35,958 nucleotides of DNA from DAISJI01 sp964559835. Its GTDB lineage: Bacteria; Acidobacteriota; Terriglobia; Terriglobales; Acidobacteriaceae. Of this stretch, positions 1 through 8,339 are shown piece after piece. The position numbers and the translations under genes were made by a program. Under the pieces are notes generated by a model. The model made no database searches. It saw nothing but the letters and a program-made list of their open reading frames with translations, and had not been told where the DNA came from. Location: NCBI GenBank assembly GCA_964559835.1, contig CAZLJE010000043.1, forward strand, positions 1 through 35,958. The letters run 5' to 3'. Position 1 is the first letter of the stretch, and each line of letters begins with the position of its first letter.

Positions 1-41
1 GTGGTTTTGCCCAGGTCGATACCAATCGAGGCGATTTCCAT
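1..41 (-). mobile_element. IS110-family transposase, N-terminal fragment (runs off the window)
   Basis: Read on the minus strand, the first bases encode MEIASIGIDLGKT. This matches the opening of IS110-type DEDD transposases, where the Asp of the GIDLGK segment is the first catalytic acid. The ATG lies at 41-39, and a strong Shine-Dalgarno (GGAGG, complement of 50-54) sits eight bases upstream, so this looks like the genuine start of an undamaged gene continuing to the left. IS110 elements lack terminal inverted repeats, so the element's end cannot be placed precisely; it must fall between about 55 and the next gene at 126. Only 13 codons are visible. A related actin-like-fold protein with a similar first strand is the main alternative. 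Confidence 0.65.
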
Positions 42-125
42 GAGATGATCCTCCGTCGTAAGCTGCCGCGCCTTGATGCTACTCGGCGGCGGACCATCTC
101 ATTAGCTTTGTTATCGACAACTAAC

Positions 126-728
126 ATGCGAGTTAGCAAGCCAATGCAGTGGGCACTGCTAGCGATCGCGGTCATAGGCGTGGCCCTACTCGGCTTCACG
201 ATATACATGCGGTGGGAGCTGTCGCGCATGAAGGTGGGTTTCTTTACGCCTAAGGATGTCCGCACGCTAATGACTGCGGCAAACGCAGCTAAGGAAGTAG
301 TCGTGGCAACTCGTCCTGAGCTAAGGGAAACGCAGGCCACCACAATCGAGGTACAAGGCCCCACAATTATTGCTTTTTTCCCGCCGGTGACGCAGGCGGA
401 ACTCGATAATGACCGAGAAGGCACGAACGAGGCATTAGCCGATTTCAGCCATTACGCAGCACAGTTTCGGGAAAGGCTCGGAAAAACCCCAATCGCGTTC
501 ACAACCCTGTATACAAACTCTTTTCGAGTAAGAATCGGGCAGCGGTCCACCGTGTTCCAGCCTGACAAGGTACGGGTCGGCTACTACTTGATTGCTCCCA
601 AAAAGAGACCGCGTATCGAGTACGGCGTCAGGACAGATGACGACCTGTCGCGTATTGCAGGCGAGTACTTTGGCATTCCGTTGACAACGCCCTACGCCCA
701 ATACGTCCTATCCAGCGTACGGTACTGA
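126..728 (+). CDS. Hypothetical membrane-anchored protein
   Basis: Encodes 200 residues that I do not recognise. After a short basic start (MRVSKPMQ) there is one hydrophobic segment at about residues 8-26, so the protein is probably anchored by its N-terminus. The remaining 170 residues are soluble and mixed alpha/beta, with no cysteine cluster or catalytic motif. The ATG at 126 was chosen because it begins directly before the membrane segment; the reading frame is open back to 45, but those codons are probably noncoding. No clear Shine-Dalgarno is present. Its last 37 bases overlap the 3' end of convergent yifB, which is unusual, and an IS110-type gene starts 85 bp upstream in the opposite direction. 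It may be an orphan left by rearrangement. The call is supported only by an intact frame and a plausible N-terminus. Confidence 0.5.
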   Translation: MRVSKPMQWALLAIAVIGVALLGFTIYMRWELSRMKVGFFTPKDVRTLMTAANAAKEVVVATRPELRETQATTIEVQGPTIIAFFPPVTQAELDNDREGTNEALADFSHYAAQFRERLGKTPIAFTTLYTNSFRVRIGQRSTVFQPDKVRVGYYLIAPKKRPRIEYGVRTDDDLSRIAGEYFGIPLTTPYAQYVLSSVRY

Positions 729-2233
729 ATGGCCTCCGCGATGTGTTTACTCTCGATCTGCGGCGTGCCCTCCAGGTCGGCAATCGTGCGCGACACCTTC
801 AGGATGCGATCATGCGCCCGCGCGCTGAGGCCCTGCTGGTTGATGGCGCGCTCGAGCAGGCGCTCGCAGTCGGGCGACAGCTCGCAGTGCTTGCGGATCT
901 GGGCCGTCGACATCTGCGCGTTCGAATACAGCTTTTGCCCGGCAAAGCGCTGGAGTTGGACGTCGCGGGCACGAATGACGCGGTCGCGGATCTGGTCGGA
1001 ATCCTCGGGCGCCGCGCCGCCCCTCAATTCCTTATAGTTCACCGCCGGGACATCGATGTGGATGTCGATGCGGTCCAGCAGCGGCCCGGAGATCTTCGAC
1101 ACGTACCGCTGGATCATCGGCTGCGTACAGTGGCACTCGCGCGTGCGGTCATTGAAATATCCGCAAGGGCACGGGTTCATTGCCGCCGCAAGCATAAAGC
1201 GCGCTGGGAAGGTTAGCGTCATCGCGGCGCGCGCGATGCAGACGGTGCCATCCTCCAGCGGCTGCCGCATCACCTCCAGCACGTTGCGCGGAAACTCCGG
1301 CAACTCGTCGAGGAACAGCACGCCGTTGTTCGCCAGCGACACCTCGCCCGGTTTCGGCACCGCGCCCCCGCCGATCAATCCCGCGTCGGAGATGGTGTGG
1401 TGCGGAGCGCGGAAGGGCCGCACGCCGACCAGTCCTGCGCCGCCGTCGAGCACGCCCGCGACGCTGTGGATCTTGGTCGTTTCCAGCGCTTCCTCAAACG
1501 TCAGCGGCGGCATGATGGTCGGCATGCGCTTGGCAAGCATGGTCTTGCCGGAGCCCGGGGGCCCGATCATCAGGATGTTGTGTCCGCCGGCGCAGGCCAC
1601 CTCGATGGCGCGCTTGGCGGTGCGTTGGCCGCGGACGTCCTTGAAATCGACGCTGTGGCGCTGGTTGCTGCTGAGAAGGGCGTGAGCGTCGACCTTCAGC
1701 GGCTGGATCCCGTTTCCCTTGTTGATCAGGTGGACGACGTCGACCAGCGACTGCACCGGAAAAACGTTCACGCCGGATACGACTGCGGCTTCGCGTGCGT
1801 TCTCCGCCGGAACGATGAGGTTAGGGATATTTCGGGAGCGCGCGGCAACTGCAATGGGCAGCGCGCCGCGCACGCCTCGAATGCCTCCGTCGAGAGAGAG
1901 TTCGCCGACGAAGACAAATTCCGCCAGGTGCTTCGGGGTAATGCCGCCGTAAGCGCCAAGAATGCCCAGCGCCATGGGAAGGTCGAAGCCGGACCCCTCC
2001 TTCTTTATATCGGCCGGCGCGAGGTTGACCGTGGTATGGCTGGCAGGGATGTCGTAACCGCAATTGCGCAACGCCGATCGGACGCGTTCCCGGCTCTCGC
2101 GCACCGCCGTGTCCGGCAATCCTACCGTCGTGAACGACTCTTCCATGCCTTTGATAGGCGAGAGGTCGACCTCGACCTCGATGATCGAGGCGTCGATGCC
2201 GTAAACAGCCGCGCTCAGCGTTTTGTAGAGCAC
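692..2233 (-). CDS. comM: YifB/ComM family Mg-chelatase-like AAA+ ATPase
   Basis: Encodes 513 residues, the usual family length. Residues about 20-170 form the N-terminal Lon-protease-like (ChlI) fold typical of YifB (VGLPDTAVRESRERVRSA). The AAA+ core follows, with Walker A GPPGSGKT (Lys230) and Walker B VLFLDELPEF near 305-314. The C-terminal Mg-chelatase domain contains the CPCGYFNDRTRECHC cysteine cluster that marks this family. In naturally transformable bacteria the homologue ComM is a hexameric helicase promoting branch migration of incoming DNA during recombination; elsewhere the role is less clear, so competence is an inference here. The gene stands alone, divergent from the histidine kinase, and its 3' end overlaps the convergent hypothetical gene by 37 bp. 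Confidence 0.93.
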   Translation of the reverse strand: MLYKTLSAAVYGIDASIIEVEVDLSPIKGMEESFTTVGLPDTAVRESRERVRSALRNCGYDIPASHTTVNLAPADIKKEGSGFDLPMALGILGAYGGITPKHLAEFVFVGELSLDGGIRGVRGALPIAVAARSRNIPNLIVPAENAREAAVVSGVNVFPVQSLVDVVHLINKGNGIQPLKVDAHALLSSNQRHSVDFKDVRGQRTAKRAIEVACAGGHNILMIGPPGSGKTMLAKRMPTIMPPLTFEEALETTKIHSVAGVLDGGAGLVGVRPFRAPHHTISDAGLIGGGAVPKPGEVSLANNGVLFLDELPEFPRNVLEVMRQPLEDGTVCIARAAMTLTFPARFMLAAAMNPCPCGYFNDRTRECHCTQPMIQRYVSKISGPLLDRIDIHIDVPAVNYKELRGGAAPEDSDQIRDRVIRARDVQLQRFAGQKLYSNAQMSTAQIRKHCELSPDCERLLERAINQQGLSARAHDRILKVSRTIADLEGTPQIESKHIAEAIQYRTLDRTYWA

Positions 2234-2376
2234 CCGGCGTACATTCCTGAAAACAAAGATGTAAGCCGCAGAGCATAACTCCGGAGTTCACCCGCGCGAT
2301 GTGACGCACGACACATCGCCGTAGGACATGTTCTGTCGTGCCGCTTAACAAAGTGTGACTTAATGGTTTCTCCCAC

Positions 2377-2405
2377 TTGCCGCGAGCGCAGATTGTGCAT
2401 ACGAT
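2377..2405 (+). promoter_or_regulatory. Possible sigma-70 promoter of the histidine kinase
   Basis: TTGCCG at 2377-2382 and TACGAT at 2400-2405 are separated by 17 bp in the yifB/histidine-kinase divergent gap. The expected transcript start, near 2412, leaves a leader of about 20 bases. The match is only moderate and no Shine-Dalgarno precedes the ATG. Confidence 0.3.
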
Positions 2406-2431
2406 TCGCGCAGCGGAATTCCCGTCCAAAC

Positions 2432-4621
2432 ATGCCAGAACAAGAGCAGCAGTCGAAGGAACAGGTGTACGAGTGCCTCCAACGCCTGGAGCACGAGGAA
2501 GGGCGGTTGTGGCGTATCGTTCTGTTTTTTCTCGCTTTGCTGGCGACCGGACTCGCCGCAACGCAATGGGAGCACATCGATGCGCTCCCGCAACACATCG
2601 GAGACCTGCCGGGACTGAAGGCACTCCCGACCGGCACCTTCGTCCTGGTCGTGCTGTTCGCGCTGTACGCCGCTTCGAAGCGGCACCAGATGGCCGAGAT
2701 GCGGGGCGTGGTGCGCGGCATGCAGGAGCGCGAGAAATCGCCGCCGAGCGAGCAGCAATTGGGCAAGATGCTGGAGATCATCAGCAACTCCCAGCGCAGC
2801 TACCGCGAGTTGATCGACAGCCTGGACACGATGGTCATCGGCATCTCCCTCCAGGGCACCATCCACACGCTGAACCGGGCCTGCACCGAACTCCTCCACC
2901 AACCCTTTGCCGAAATCGCTGGGAAGAGCCTGGAGGAATTCATCTCGCTGCCGACGCGTGCGCAGGCCGATCAGGCCATGTCGCGTTTTCTCCAGCACCG
3001 CCATTGGGCCGGGGTTTTGCGCGTACAACTGAAGATCGAAACCAAACCTCGGTTCTTCGATTGCGTATTTCACCCGATCCTCAACGATGGCGAGATCGTC
3101 GGCGTCAGCATCCTGGCGCAGGATGTCACCCGGCAGCGCGAGCGCGAAACGCGCTTCACCGAGCTTTTCGAGACGCTGCAGGAAGGCGTGTACTTCTCCA
3201 CGCCGGACGGGCGATTGCTCGATTGCAACAACGCGCTGGTGCGCCTCTTCGGGTTCGAGAACAAGGAAGAGCTGCTCGCGATACCGGTGACTCAGCACTA
3301 CTTCGACCCGTCACAACGGTTGCGCGAAAACCGCGACATGGAGCAAACGGCAGGCGTTCGGCAACGCGAGATCAAGCTCAAGAAGCGTGACGGGACAGTG
3401 ATCGTCTGCCTGGACAGCGCGCGTGCGGTCTTCGATGAGTTGGGACGCGTCGAGCGCTACCAGGGCGCGCTCATCGATATCACCGAGCTGCGGAACATGC
3501 AGGAGCAGCTGCGCGAGCAGGAGGAGTTCCGCCGTCGGCTGGTGGACAGCTTCCCGGATCTGATCCTCGTCTTCGATCACGACGGGAGATACAAGTTCGT
3601 CAGCCCTCGCATGCGCGAGCTTCTGGGATACGAGCCCGAGGAATTCGTCGGCCGCAGTCTCATATCGGACCAGACGCCCGCCGCTCTCGACCTTAAGCGC
3701 ATGTTCCACGAGATTGTCACCGGAAAACAGAAGTTCGACTCCGCCGAATACAACGCGCAGCACCGCGACGGCACGTGGCGTGTTCTGCGCACGACGGCGA
3801 GCCCGGTGTACGACGCCAACGGCGGCGTCTCGGGCGTGGTGGCGAGCGTGCGCGACATGACCGACGTCAAACAGATGGAGCAGCAGCTGATCCAAAACGA
3901 GCGACTGGCCGCTATGGGGCAGATGATCGACGGATTCGCGCACGAGCTGAACAATCCGCTCACGGCCATTCTGGGTGCTCTCGAGTTGCTGGAGACTTCC
4001 TCGCCCGATCCCGCCACGGCGCGCAAGTACGAACTGGTGAAGCAGCAGGCGCGGCGCGCCGCCGAAGTCGTCCAGAACCTGTTGTTCTTCTCGCGTCCTC
4101 CGGCGCCGGGAAAAGCGCCGCTGAACGTGAGCGAACTGGTGCAGCGCAGCCTTGCACTCCACGAGCACTCGCTGAAGCTGAGCGGCGTGAGTATCGACTT
4201 CCTGCCCGACCTCTCGATGCCAAGCGTAGTCGGCGATCCGCACCAGCTCATGCAGGTGTTCCTGAACCTCATCATCAACGCCGAGCAGGCGATCCGCGAG
4301 ATACGCCCACGCGGAACCCTGCGCGTGCGCATGGGACGGAAGAATCAGCGGGTGTGGGTGAGTTTCCAGGACGACGGCCCCGGTATTCCCGTCGACCAGA
4401 TGGACAAGATCTTCGATCCGTTCTTCACGACCAAGCGGCCGGGACGCGGCACCGGCCTCGGTCTCAGCGTCGCCGTGGCGATCCTGAAGAAGTACGACGG
4501 AGATATCGAAGTCAGCGCCGCGCCGGGTGGAGGCGCCGTTTTCACCCTCAGCCTGCCCGCAGTGAAGACATTGCCTGTTTCCGCGGTCGCGGCAACAACG
4601 GTCGTAGGAAAAGTACAGTAA
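2432..4621 (+). CDS. Membrane-bound PAS-domain sensor histidine kinase (NtrB-like)
   Basis: Encodes 729 residues. Two hydrophobic stretches near residues 27-46 and 69-84 form a short transmembrane hairpin with almost no periplasmic loop, so sensing is probably cytoplasmic or intramembrane. Three PAS domains follow at roughly 120-240, 240-360 and 365-490. The HisKA dimerisation helix carries the phospho-acceptor His504 in GFAHELNNPL, and the HATPase_c domain at about 600-708 has the N box (NLIINAEQAI), DDGPGIP and GTGLGLSVA. ATP-dependent autophosphorylation and transfer to a response regulator are expected. There is no receiver domain and no adjacent regulator gene, so the partner is elsewhere. 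The start MPEQEQQ at 2432 was preferred to an upstream ATG at 2363 because the earlier codons are basic and unlike a kinase N-terminus. Confidence 0.9.
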   Translation: MPEQEQQSKEQVYECLQRLEHEEGRLWRIVLFFLALLATGLAATQWEHIDALPQHIGDLPGLKALPTGTFVLVVLFALYAASKRHQMAEMRGVVRGMQEREKSPPSEQQLGKMLEIISNSQRSYRELIDSLDTMVIGISLQGTIHTLNRACTELLHQPFAEIAGKSLEEFISLPTRAQADQAMSRFLQHRHWAGVLRVQLKIETKPRFFDCVFHPILNDGEIVGVSILAQDVTRQRERETRFTELFETLQEGVYFSTPDGRLLDCNNALVRLFGFENKEELLAIPVTQHYFDPSQRLRENRDMEQTAGVRQREIKLKKRDGTVIVCLDSARAVFDELGRVERYQGALIDITELRNMQEQLREQEEFRRRLVDSFPDLILVFDHDGRYKFVSPRMRELLGYEPEEFVGRSLISDQTPAALDLKRMFHEIVTGKQKFDSAEYNAQHRDGTWRVLRTTASPVYDANGGVSGVVASVRDMTDVKQMEQQLIQNERLAAMGQMIDGFAHELNNPLTAILGALELLETSSPDPATARKYELVKQQARRAAEVVQNLLFFSRPPAPGKAPLNVSELVQRSLALHEHSLKLSGVSIDFLPDLSMPSVVGDPHQLMQVFLNLIINAEQAIREIRPRGTLRVRMGRKNQRVWVSFQDDGPGIPVDQMDKIFDPFFTTKRPGRGTGLGLSVAVAILKKYDGDIEVSAAPGGGAVFTLSLPAVKTLPVSAVAATTVVGKVQ

Positions 4622-4672
4622 AAATCGGCGTCAACACGAGCGTGCTATACGGAACCTGCGACGAACCGCGCC

Positions 4673-4798
4673 TCAACTGACGTCACCTTTCTCTCTCCCG
4701 GACGAGCCACCGTCGCGAAAAAGATATTCCCCGAACATCAGCCAAAGCGCGAACGCGAGGCCTATTCCCAGCACGGTGAGGAGTGCGGCGGTGAGCAT
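4673..4798 (-). CDS. Possible 41-residue single-pass membrane peptide
   Basis: A minus-strand frame starting at the ATG at 4798 would encode 41 residues: a hydrophobic helix of about 20 residues (TAALLTVLGIGLAFALW) followed by a charged tail. Longer versions of the frame run into word-repeat DNA and look noncoding. There is no convincing Shine-Dalgarno. It lies about 180 bp downstream of the small cytochrome-like gene on the same strand, so it could be co-transcribed with it. I do not recognise it, and a chance hydrophobic frame is a real alternative. Confidence 0.27.
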   Translation of the reverse strand: MLTAALLTVLGIGLAFALWLMFGEYLFRDGGSSGREKGDVS

Positions 4799-4918
4799 TG
4801 CACCGGACGAACACGCTGCTCGCTGCGGACTCTCGCGCCGCCGAGTAAAGTTTTGTGTCTTTACATACCCGGGTGCCGGGTGCCCCGTCGTAGCCCGCGT
4901 CCTGGACGCTGTTTCCGA

Positions 4919-4957
4919 TCCTCCGTGCCTCTGTGTCTCTGTGGTGAGGTGTTGGCG
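4919..4957. repeat. Intergenic word repeat, family 'ccgtgcctctgtgtctctg'
   Basis: This short stretch is built from overlapping near-copies of 'ctctgtg' (cctctgtgtctctgtggtg). It lies in the gap between the small membrane peptide and the cytochrome-like gene. It resembles the other word-repeat islands in this window in style but not in sequence. Confidence 0.45.
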
Positions 4958-4980
4958 GGTGACCTGGGCAAAATGAAGTC

Positions 4981-5232
4981 TTACGGCGGGTATCCGTCCT
5001 TCTGCCAACGGACGAACAACTCGAGTTGTGCAGGCGTCCAATACGGTCCGCCGGGCGGCATCGAGGGCAGCTCACCATCGTGCGGCGAGAGATTCGCGAG
5101 CACACTATTAGCATTGCTCGGATTCGACATGTAGGTGTAATCGTCCAACTGTACGCCGTAGCTTTTCATGTGCGAAATGTCGACGCTGCGGAACAATGGT
5201 TTGATATCGGCTGCAAAAGAAATCTGCGGCAT
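4981..5232 (-). CDS. Small cytochrome-c-like domain protein lacking the haem motif
   Basis: Encodes 83 residues. The start at 5232 is fixed by an AGAGGA Shine-Dalgarno (GAGGA pairs with 5236-5240); an upstream frame extension is ignored. The pattern FAADIKPLFR near the N-terminus and SMPPGGPYW...FVRWQKDGYPP at the end follows small c-type cytochrome-like domains, in which 'MPPG' supplies the methionine and 'FxxWxxDGxP' ends the fold. There is no CxxCH, and indeed no cysteine, so haem cannot be attached in the usual way. It lies about 180 bp downstream of the ferritin-like gene on the same strand. Similar small proteins are known to me beside ferritin-like or tyrosinase-like proteins. The function is unknown; a partner or scaffold role for the ferritin-like protein is an inference. 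Confidence 0.72.
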   Translation of the reverse strand: MPQISFAADIKPLFRSVDISHMKSYGVQLDDYTYMSNPSNANSVLANLSPHDGELPSMPPGGPYWTPAQLELFVRWQKDGYPP

Positions 5233-5411
5233 ACGTCCTCTCTGCAATTGTCGACCGTTAAAACCGCCACGCAGCAGTAGGCGAGACACTTCCGATGCGC
5301 GATTTCGTGAACCGACCGCCTGTTATAGCGAAAATACTCGCCAACAACCGCGCTGAAGAAAGCCGGTTGTGATCGTCGGGTTGCTCGAGTACAAACCGTG
5401 CGACCCGTGTG

Positions 5412-6161
5412 TTACGCGGCTATCTTGGTCGCTTTTGCCGGCTCCGTGCTCGTCGCGATATTACCGTTGAGGCCGGTCGGGAAGAAGCCACCTTGTTTCG
5501 CTCCTGCCTTCCCTCCAAGTGCAAGATAAAGCACCTGTCCAGGCGTCCTCGTTGCGACCAGCCCATTGCTGGCGTCGATCGAGAAAACCTGCCTCGCCTG
5601 TCCGCTGGGTGGAGGAACCATGTCTACACCGTCCACAGCTGTTGTCGGTATCTGCAGCCGTGCGATTTGTGTCCTTATACCGGCAGCGTGCTCCGCCTCG
5701 GCCCCCAGCAGTCCTGCCGCCGCGGTGATGATCTCCGGAGTCTTAAGGAAACCGGCCGCGCCCGCGTATGCCGTTACGCCGATGTCCTCCAGGATACGTG
5801 CCGCTCGGAGGAAGTCGTTCTGATTATCGAAGCCGAAACCAAGAGCACTCAGGTCGATGTTGGGCATTGCAACCGCAGCCGAGCCTAGTGCTCCACGGAG
5901 CAGCACTACATGGGCTCGTTCAGTCGCGCCGATCTCTGCAGCCATGTCATGAATGAAACTGTCGGAGAAGGTGACCTGTTTGCATTCCGCTGTATGACCG
6001 CCGTCCGTCGGATTCGCTCCGTTCGCCCGCCCTTTGGTTCCAATACCGAAGGTCGTGATCGACTTGCCCGTGACAGCGCACGTGTAAAACTCAGCCTCCA
6101 GATATTCCAGGTTGAGCGCGAAGTTCAAGACATCCTGTTCGTCGATTTTGTTCTCAGGCAT
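5412..6161 (-). CDS. Ferritin-like domain protein, desiccation-related (Pcc13-62-like) type
   Basis: Encodes 249 residues. The start MPENKID at 6161 is set by a GGAGGA Shine-Dalgarno. It has a four-helix ferritin-like bundle with candidate metal ligands in the LEYLEAEFY helix (Glu19-Glu24), the ATERAHV helix (ExxH), the LEDIGVTAY helix and the AEAEHAAGIR helix (ExxH). This is the two Glu plus two ExxH arrangement of diiron carboxylate proteins. The C-terminal segment TPGQVLYLALGG...GGFFPTGLNG is typical of the desiccation-related branch found in bacteria and resurrection plants. No signal peptide is seen from this start. Iron or oxygen chemistry, or stress protection, is plausible, but the biochemical role of this branch is not established. 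It is the first gene of a probable two-gene unit with the haem-less cytochrome-like protein. Confidence 0.82.
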   Translation of the reverse strand: MPENKIDEQDVLNFALNLEYLEAEFYTCAVTGKSITTFGIGTKGRANGANPTDGGHTAECKQVTFSDSFIHDMAAEIGATERAHVVLLRGALGSAAVAMPNIDLSALGFGFDNQNDFLRAARILEDIGVTAYAGAAGFLKTPEIITAAAGLLGAEAEHAAGIRTQIARLQIPTTAVDGVDMVPPPSGQARQVFSIDASNGLVATRTPGQVLYLALGGKAGAKQGGFFPTGLNGNIATSTEPAKATKIAA

Positions 6162-6741
6162 CGAAGTCCTCCAATGTCGGGTTCGTCGTTCAGTTGAGCT
6201 ATTCACGGTTATCGCGGAGCAGGTGCACGTTTGGCCCCCATTTGGCGAATAGCGTATTCACTATGAAATATTCTGTGACGCGGCAGAAATCCATTAGTGA
6301 TCGCCTGATCACCAACTCGTCCGATCACCAGATCACCAGATTTTTCTTGTCACGTTCATATGTGACCTACAGTACATACACCCCTGCGCCTCGCGTTTAT
6401 TCTGACCTTGCGCGCACAACGCGTGCAGGAATTGTTGTCCCTTGTTCCTCTATTGAGTTCTTTGACAACTTCGCTGGGTGGCTCACGCTGGCCCCTTTCC
6501 CAAAGTGGGGCTGTGGGACAGCCCTTGGGATATATGCGAGTTTGGCCGACTTCCTGTGGGACACACGGGACAAGGGGGGAGGGGGTCTTCGGGACCCTAA
6601 GGTTTACCGAAAAGTAATAACGGCCGCCAGTTCGCGGTAACGCGGAGCCTGCCCTGAGCGAAATCGAAGGGTGTCCCGCCTGCCACCGTGCTCGCTGGGA
6701 CTGGCGTTGCCGGCGAGACGCCTGCGTTACCGCTTCCAACA
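6162..6741. other. Gene-free stretch with repeats and hairpins
   Basis: About 580 bp without a convincing gene. Open frames on both strands (for example minus 6356-6847) are low-complexity and follow repeat words, so they are not called. The region holds a 'gatcacca' word repeat (6298-6345), a hairpin at 6508-6524 (GGGCTGT, three-base loop, ACAGCCC), the string cctgagcgaaatcgaaggg near 6651-6671, and GTCCCGCCTGCC at 6673-6684, which recurs inverted at 10818-10829. The promoter of the ferritin-like gene should lie near 6180-6300, but no consensus boxes are clear. Confidence 0.6.
6298..6345. repeat. Intergenic word repeat, family 'gatcacca'
   Basis: Repeated words tgatcacca / cgatcacca / gatcacca appear in a short run (gatcgcctgatcacc, cgatcaccagatcaccag). 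The same word recurs as its complement in 'gatctggtgatctggtgatc' at 20309-20331, fourteen kilobases away. Confidence 0.5.
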
Positions 6742-6900
6742 TTAGGAGTCCTGACTCGGCCGAGAACTGTCGCCTCCCGACGGTTCCAGATTCGTCGGAA
6801 TACAGGGCGTGTCGTCGGAAGGGTTGATCATGCCGCAGCGGCTGCACACGAACACGCCGTCATCTTCCCGGAGCGTTGCCTGGTGATGCAGTAATTCCAT
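6742..6900 (-). CDS. Small zinc-ribbon-like peptide (52 residues)
   Basis: The frame encodes MELLHHQATL then a CSRCG knuckle, INPSDD and a third cysteine in TPCIP, ending in a Ser-rich tail. The CxxCG...C pattern looks like half of a rubredoxin- or ribbon-type metal site; a fourth ligand might be one of the N-terminal histidines. The start at 6900 has GGGAG about twelve bases upstream. A longer version beginning twelve residues earlier (MGSISLTG) is possible. It lies 70 bp downstream of the secreted VWA-like gene on the same strand. I do not recognise the family. The evidence is the compact cysteine motif and the reasonable start, so the call is tentative. Confidence 0.42.
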   Translation of the reverse strand: MELLHHQATLREDDGVFVCSRCGMINPSDDTPCIPTNLEPSGGDSSRPSQDS

Positions 6901-6970
6901 ATGCCCTGTGCTCCCAGTCAATGAGATAGAGCCCATCGGCGATGATAGGGATGGCTGCAATCGCAAGTTG

Positions 6971-8302
6971 CTATTGTGCAACTTCGCGAGCGCGTTCTCG
7001 TCCGCCGCTGAGTGCGGCAATGAGATCGGCGAGAGCTTTGCGGAATTGCTCGGGGCTGTGCACGTCAATGCGGTGCGCGTTCGCCGGCTTGAGGAACTTG
7101 TCAATGTCGTCCAAGCCGCGACTTGCGACGCGCAGATAAATGAAGCGGCAAGTACACTGGAAGTCGGGCGCGCGGTCTGCATGGCTGCCGGACGGAAACT
7201 GGAAATCATGGCTGACCAGCACCACGACACGTTCGGGTTTGTCGCTTCCGCCGCACGCCGAGTTATCGGCCGCGAGCTTGCTCAAGTGTTCAGCCAAAAA
7301 TCCGGGCGTCGATTTGCGGTTCCCGAGTACATCCACGCTAACCGTGTTGTGATCGATCCGGTGGGCCTGTTCCTCGAGCTTGTCCCAATCGGCGGAGCGG
7401 CCATCCACTGGTTCGAAGGGAACGCTAAGTTTCGACAGGTCGATTGCGCTGACCCGCACGCAACCGCCGGCTAGGTCGAGGTGCGAGAGCACCGAACCGA
7501 TCTGGAGGATCCTGCCAACCGCGGACCGCGACTGGGTCGGGGTTGTGCGGGCCAGGAAGCTGGGATCGACAAACGGCGACAGGTTCAGCACGATATCGAC
7601 GCGCATAGGCCGCGGCGCGGCAACTGGGAGGACCTCGACCCCGTGTCCGAGCGGCCATTCCGGGTCAACAACTTCGGATCGGACCGCAACTGGCCCGACA
7701 ACGCGGCGTGAACGGAACGTGATCACGCGGTGCTCTGGAGTGGGTAGCGCGTCGCCGGGAACTTCGTTGATGAACTCGACCTCGGGAATGTTGCGGTCCA
7801 TCCCGGGCAGTGCGTCGTCCTTCGGCGGCTTTACCTCGAAGTGCTTCCGCCAGAGGTTCCCCTTCGACGTCGTAGCGTCATACAGGATGAGCGCGGCTGT
7901 GTACTTGCCCGGCTTGGCGTAGAACCCGGTGCTGTACTGGATCTCGTTGTCCTTGTTGACGCCGGGAGGCAACGGATAGTGGTTGTAGGAGTCGCGGGGC
8001 AGCCAGTTCCCTTTCTCATCGGCTACCTTGAGAACGAAGTAGAGGTCATGGTGGGTGTCGTCCTTCTTGGAAACCACGTCTGCAACTGCGGTCACCTGCA
8101 GCAGGTTTCGCTGCTGAAATGTAAGACGCGGCGCGGAAAGCTCGACTTTCCACTTGAAGTCCTGGCGATCGGGACCGCCGAGCCACTGCTCGATGGGGAG
8201 ATCAGGACGAGGCTCGTCGTTGGCCTTCTTCTGCTGCGCTGCGAGCGGCAGCAAAGCGAGCGCCAGAAACGTGATGCCGATGCGTAGGGAGCGACAGAGC
8301 AT
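6971..8302 (-). CDS. Secreted protein with degenerate VWA-like domain
   Basis: Encodes 443 residues. The N-terminus has a clear signal peptide (basic MLCRSLR, hydrophobic core ITFLALALLPLA, then AQQ), so the protein is exported. Residues about 50-170 look like a beta-sandwich. The second half reads like a von Willebrand A-type fold, with strands MRVDIVLNLSPF and ERVVVLVSHDF, but the MIDAS signature DxSxS is missing, so metal-dependent adhesion is unlikely. A C-terminal stretch (HRIDVHSPEQFRKALADLI) resembles the last helix of VWA-type acidobacterial proteins. Such genes are numerous in acidobacteria and mostly of unknown function. It stands apart from the thiolase upstream (about 95 bp gap with a hairpin) and may share a transcript with the 52-residue ribbon peptide downstream. 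Confidence 0.7.
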   Translation of the reverse strand: MLCRSLRIGITFLALALLPLAAQQKKANDEPRPDLPIEQWLGGPDRQDFKWKVELSAPRLTFQQRNLLQVTAVADVVSKKDDTHHDLYFVLKVADEKGNWLPRDSYNHYPLPPGVNKDNEIQYSTGFYAKPGKYTAALILYDATTSKGNLWRKHFEVKPPKDDALPGMDRNIPEVEFINEVPGDALPTPEHRVITFRSRRVVGPVAVRSEVVDPEWPLGHGVEVLPVAAPRPMRVDIVLNLSPFVDPSFLARTTPTQSRSAVGRILQIGSVLSHLDLAGGCVRVSAIDLSKLSVPFEPVDGRSADWDKLEEQAHRIDHNTVSVDVLGNRKSTPGFLAEHLSKLAADNSACGGSDKPERVVVLVSHDFQFPSGSHADRAPDFQCTCRFIYLRVASRGLDDIDKFLKPANAHRIDVHSPEQFRKALADLIAALSGGRERAREVAQ

Positions 8303-8339
8303 CTGCTACTTGTGTAACACAAAAGGCGCGCAAACGAAG

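Noticed and set aside
2363..2431. Earlier start for the histidine kinase
   Set aside because: The added 23 residues are basic and unlike a kinase N-terminus; the presumed promoter overlaps them.
6356..6847. Minus-strand 163-codon open frame in the large gap
   Set aside because: Its predicted protein is low-complexity, follows repeat words and hairpins, and has no credible start or domain.
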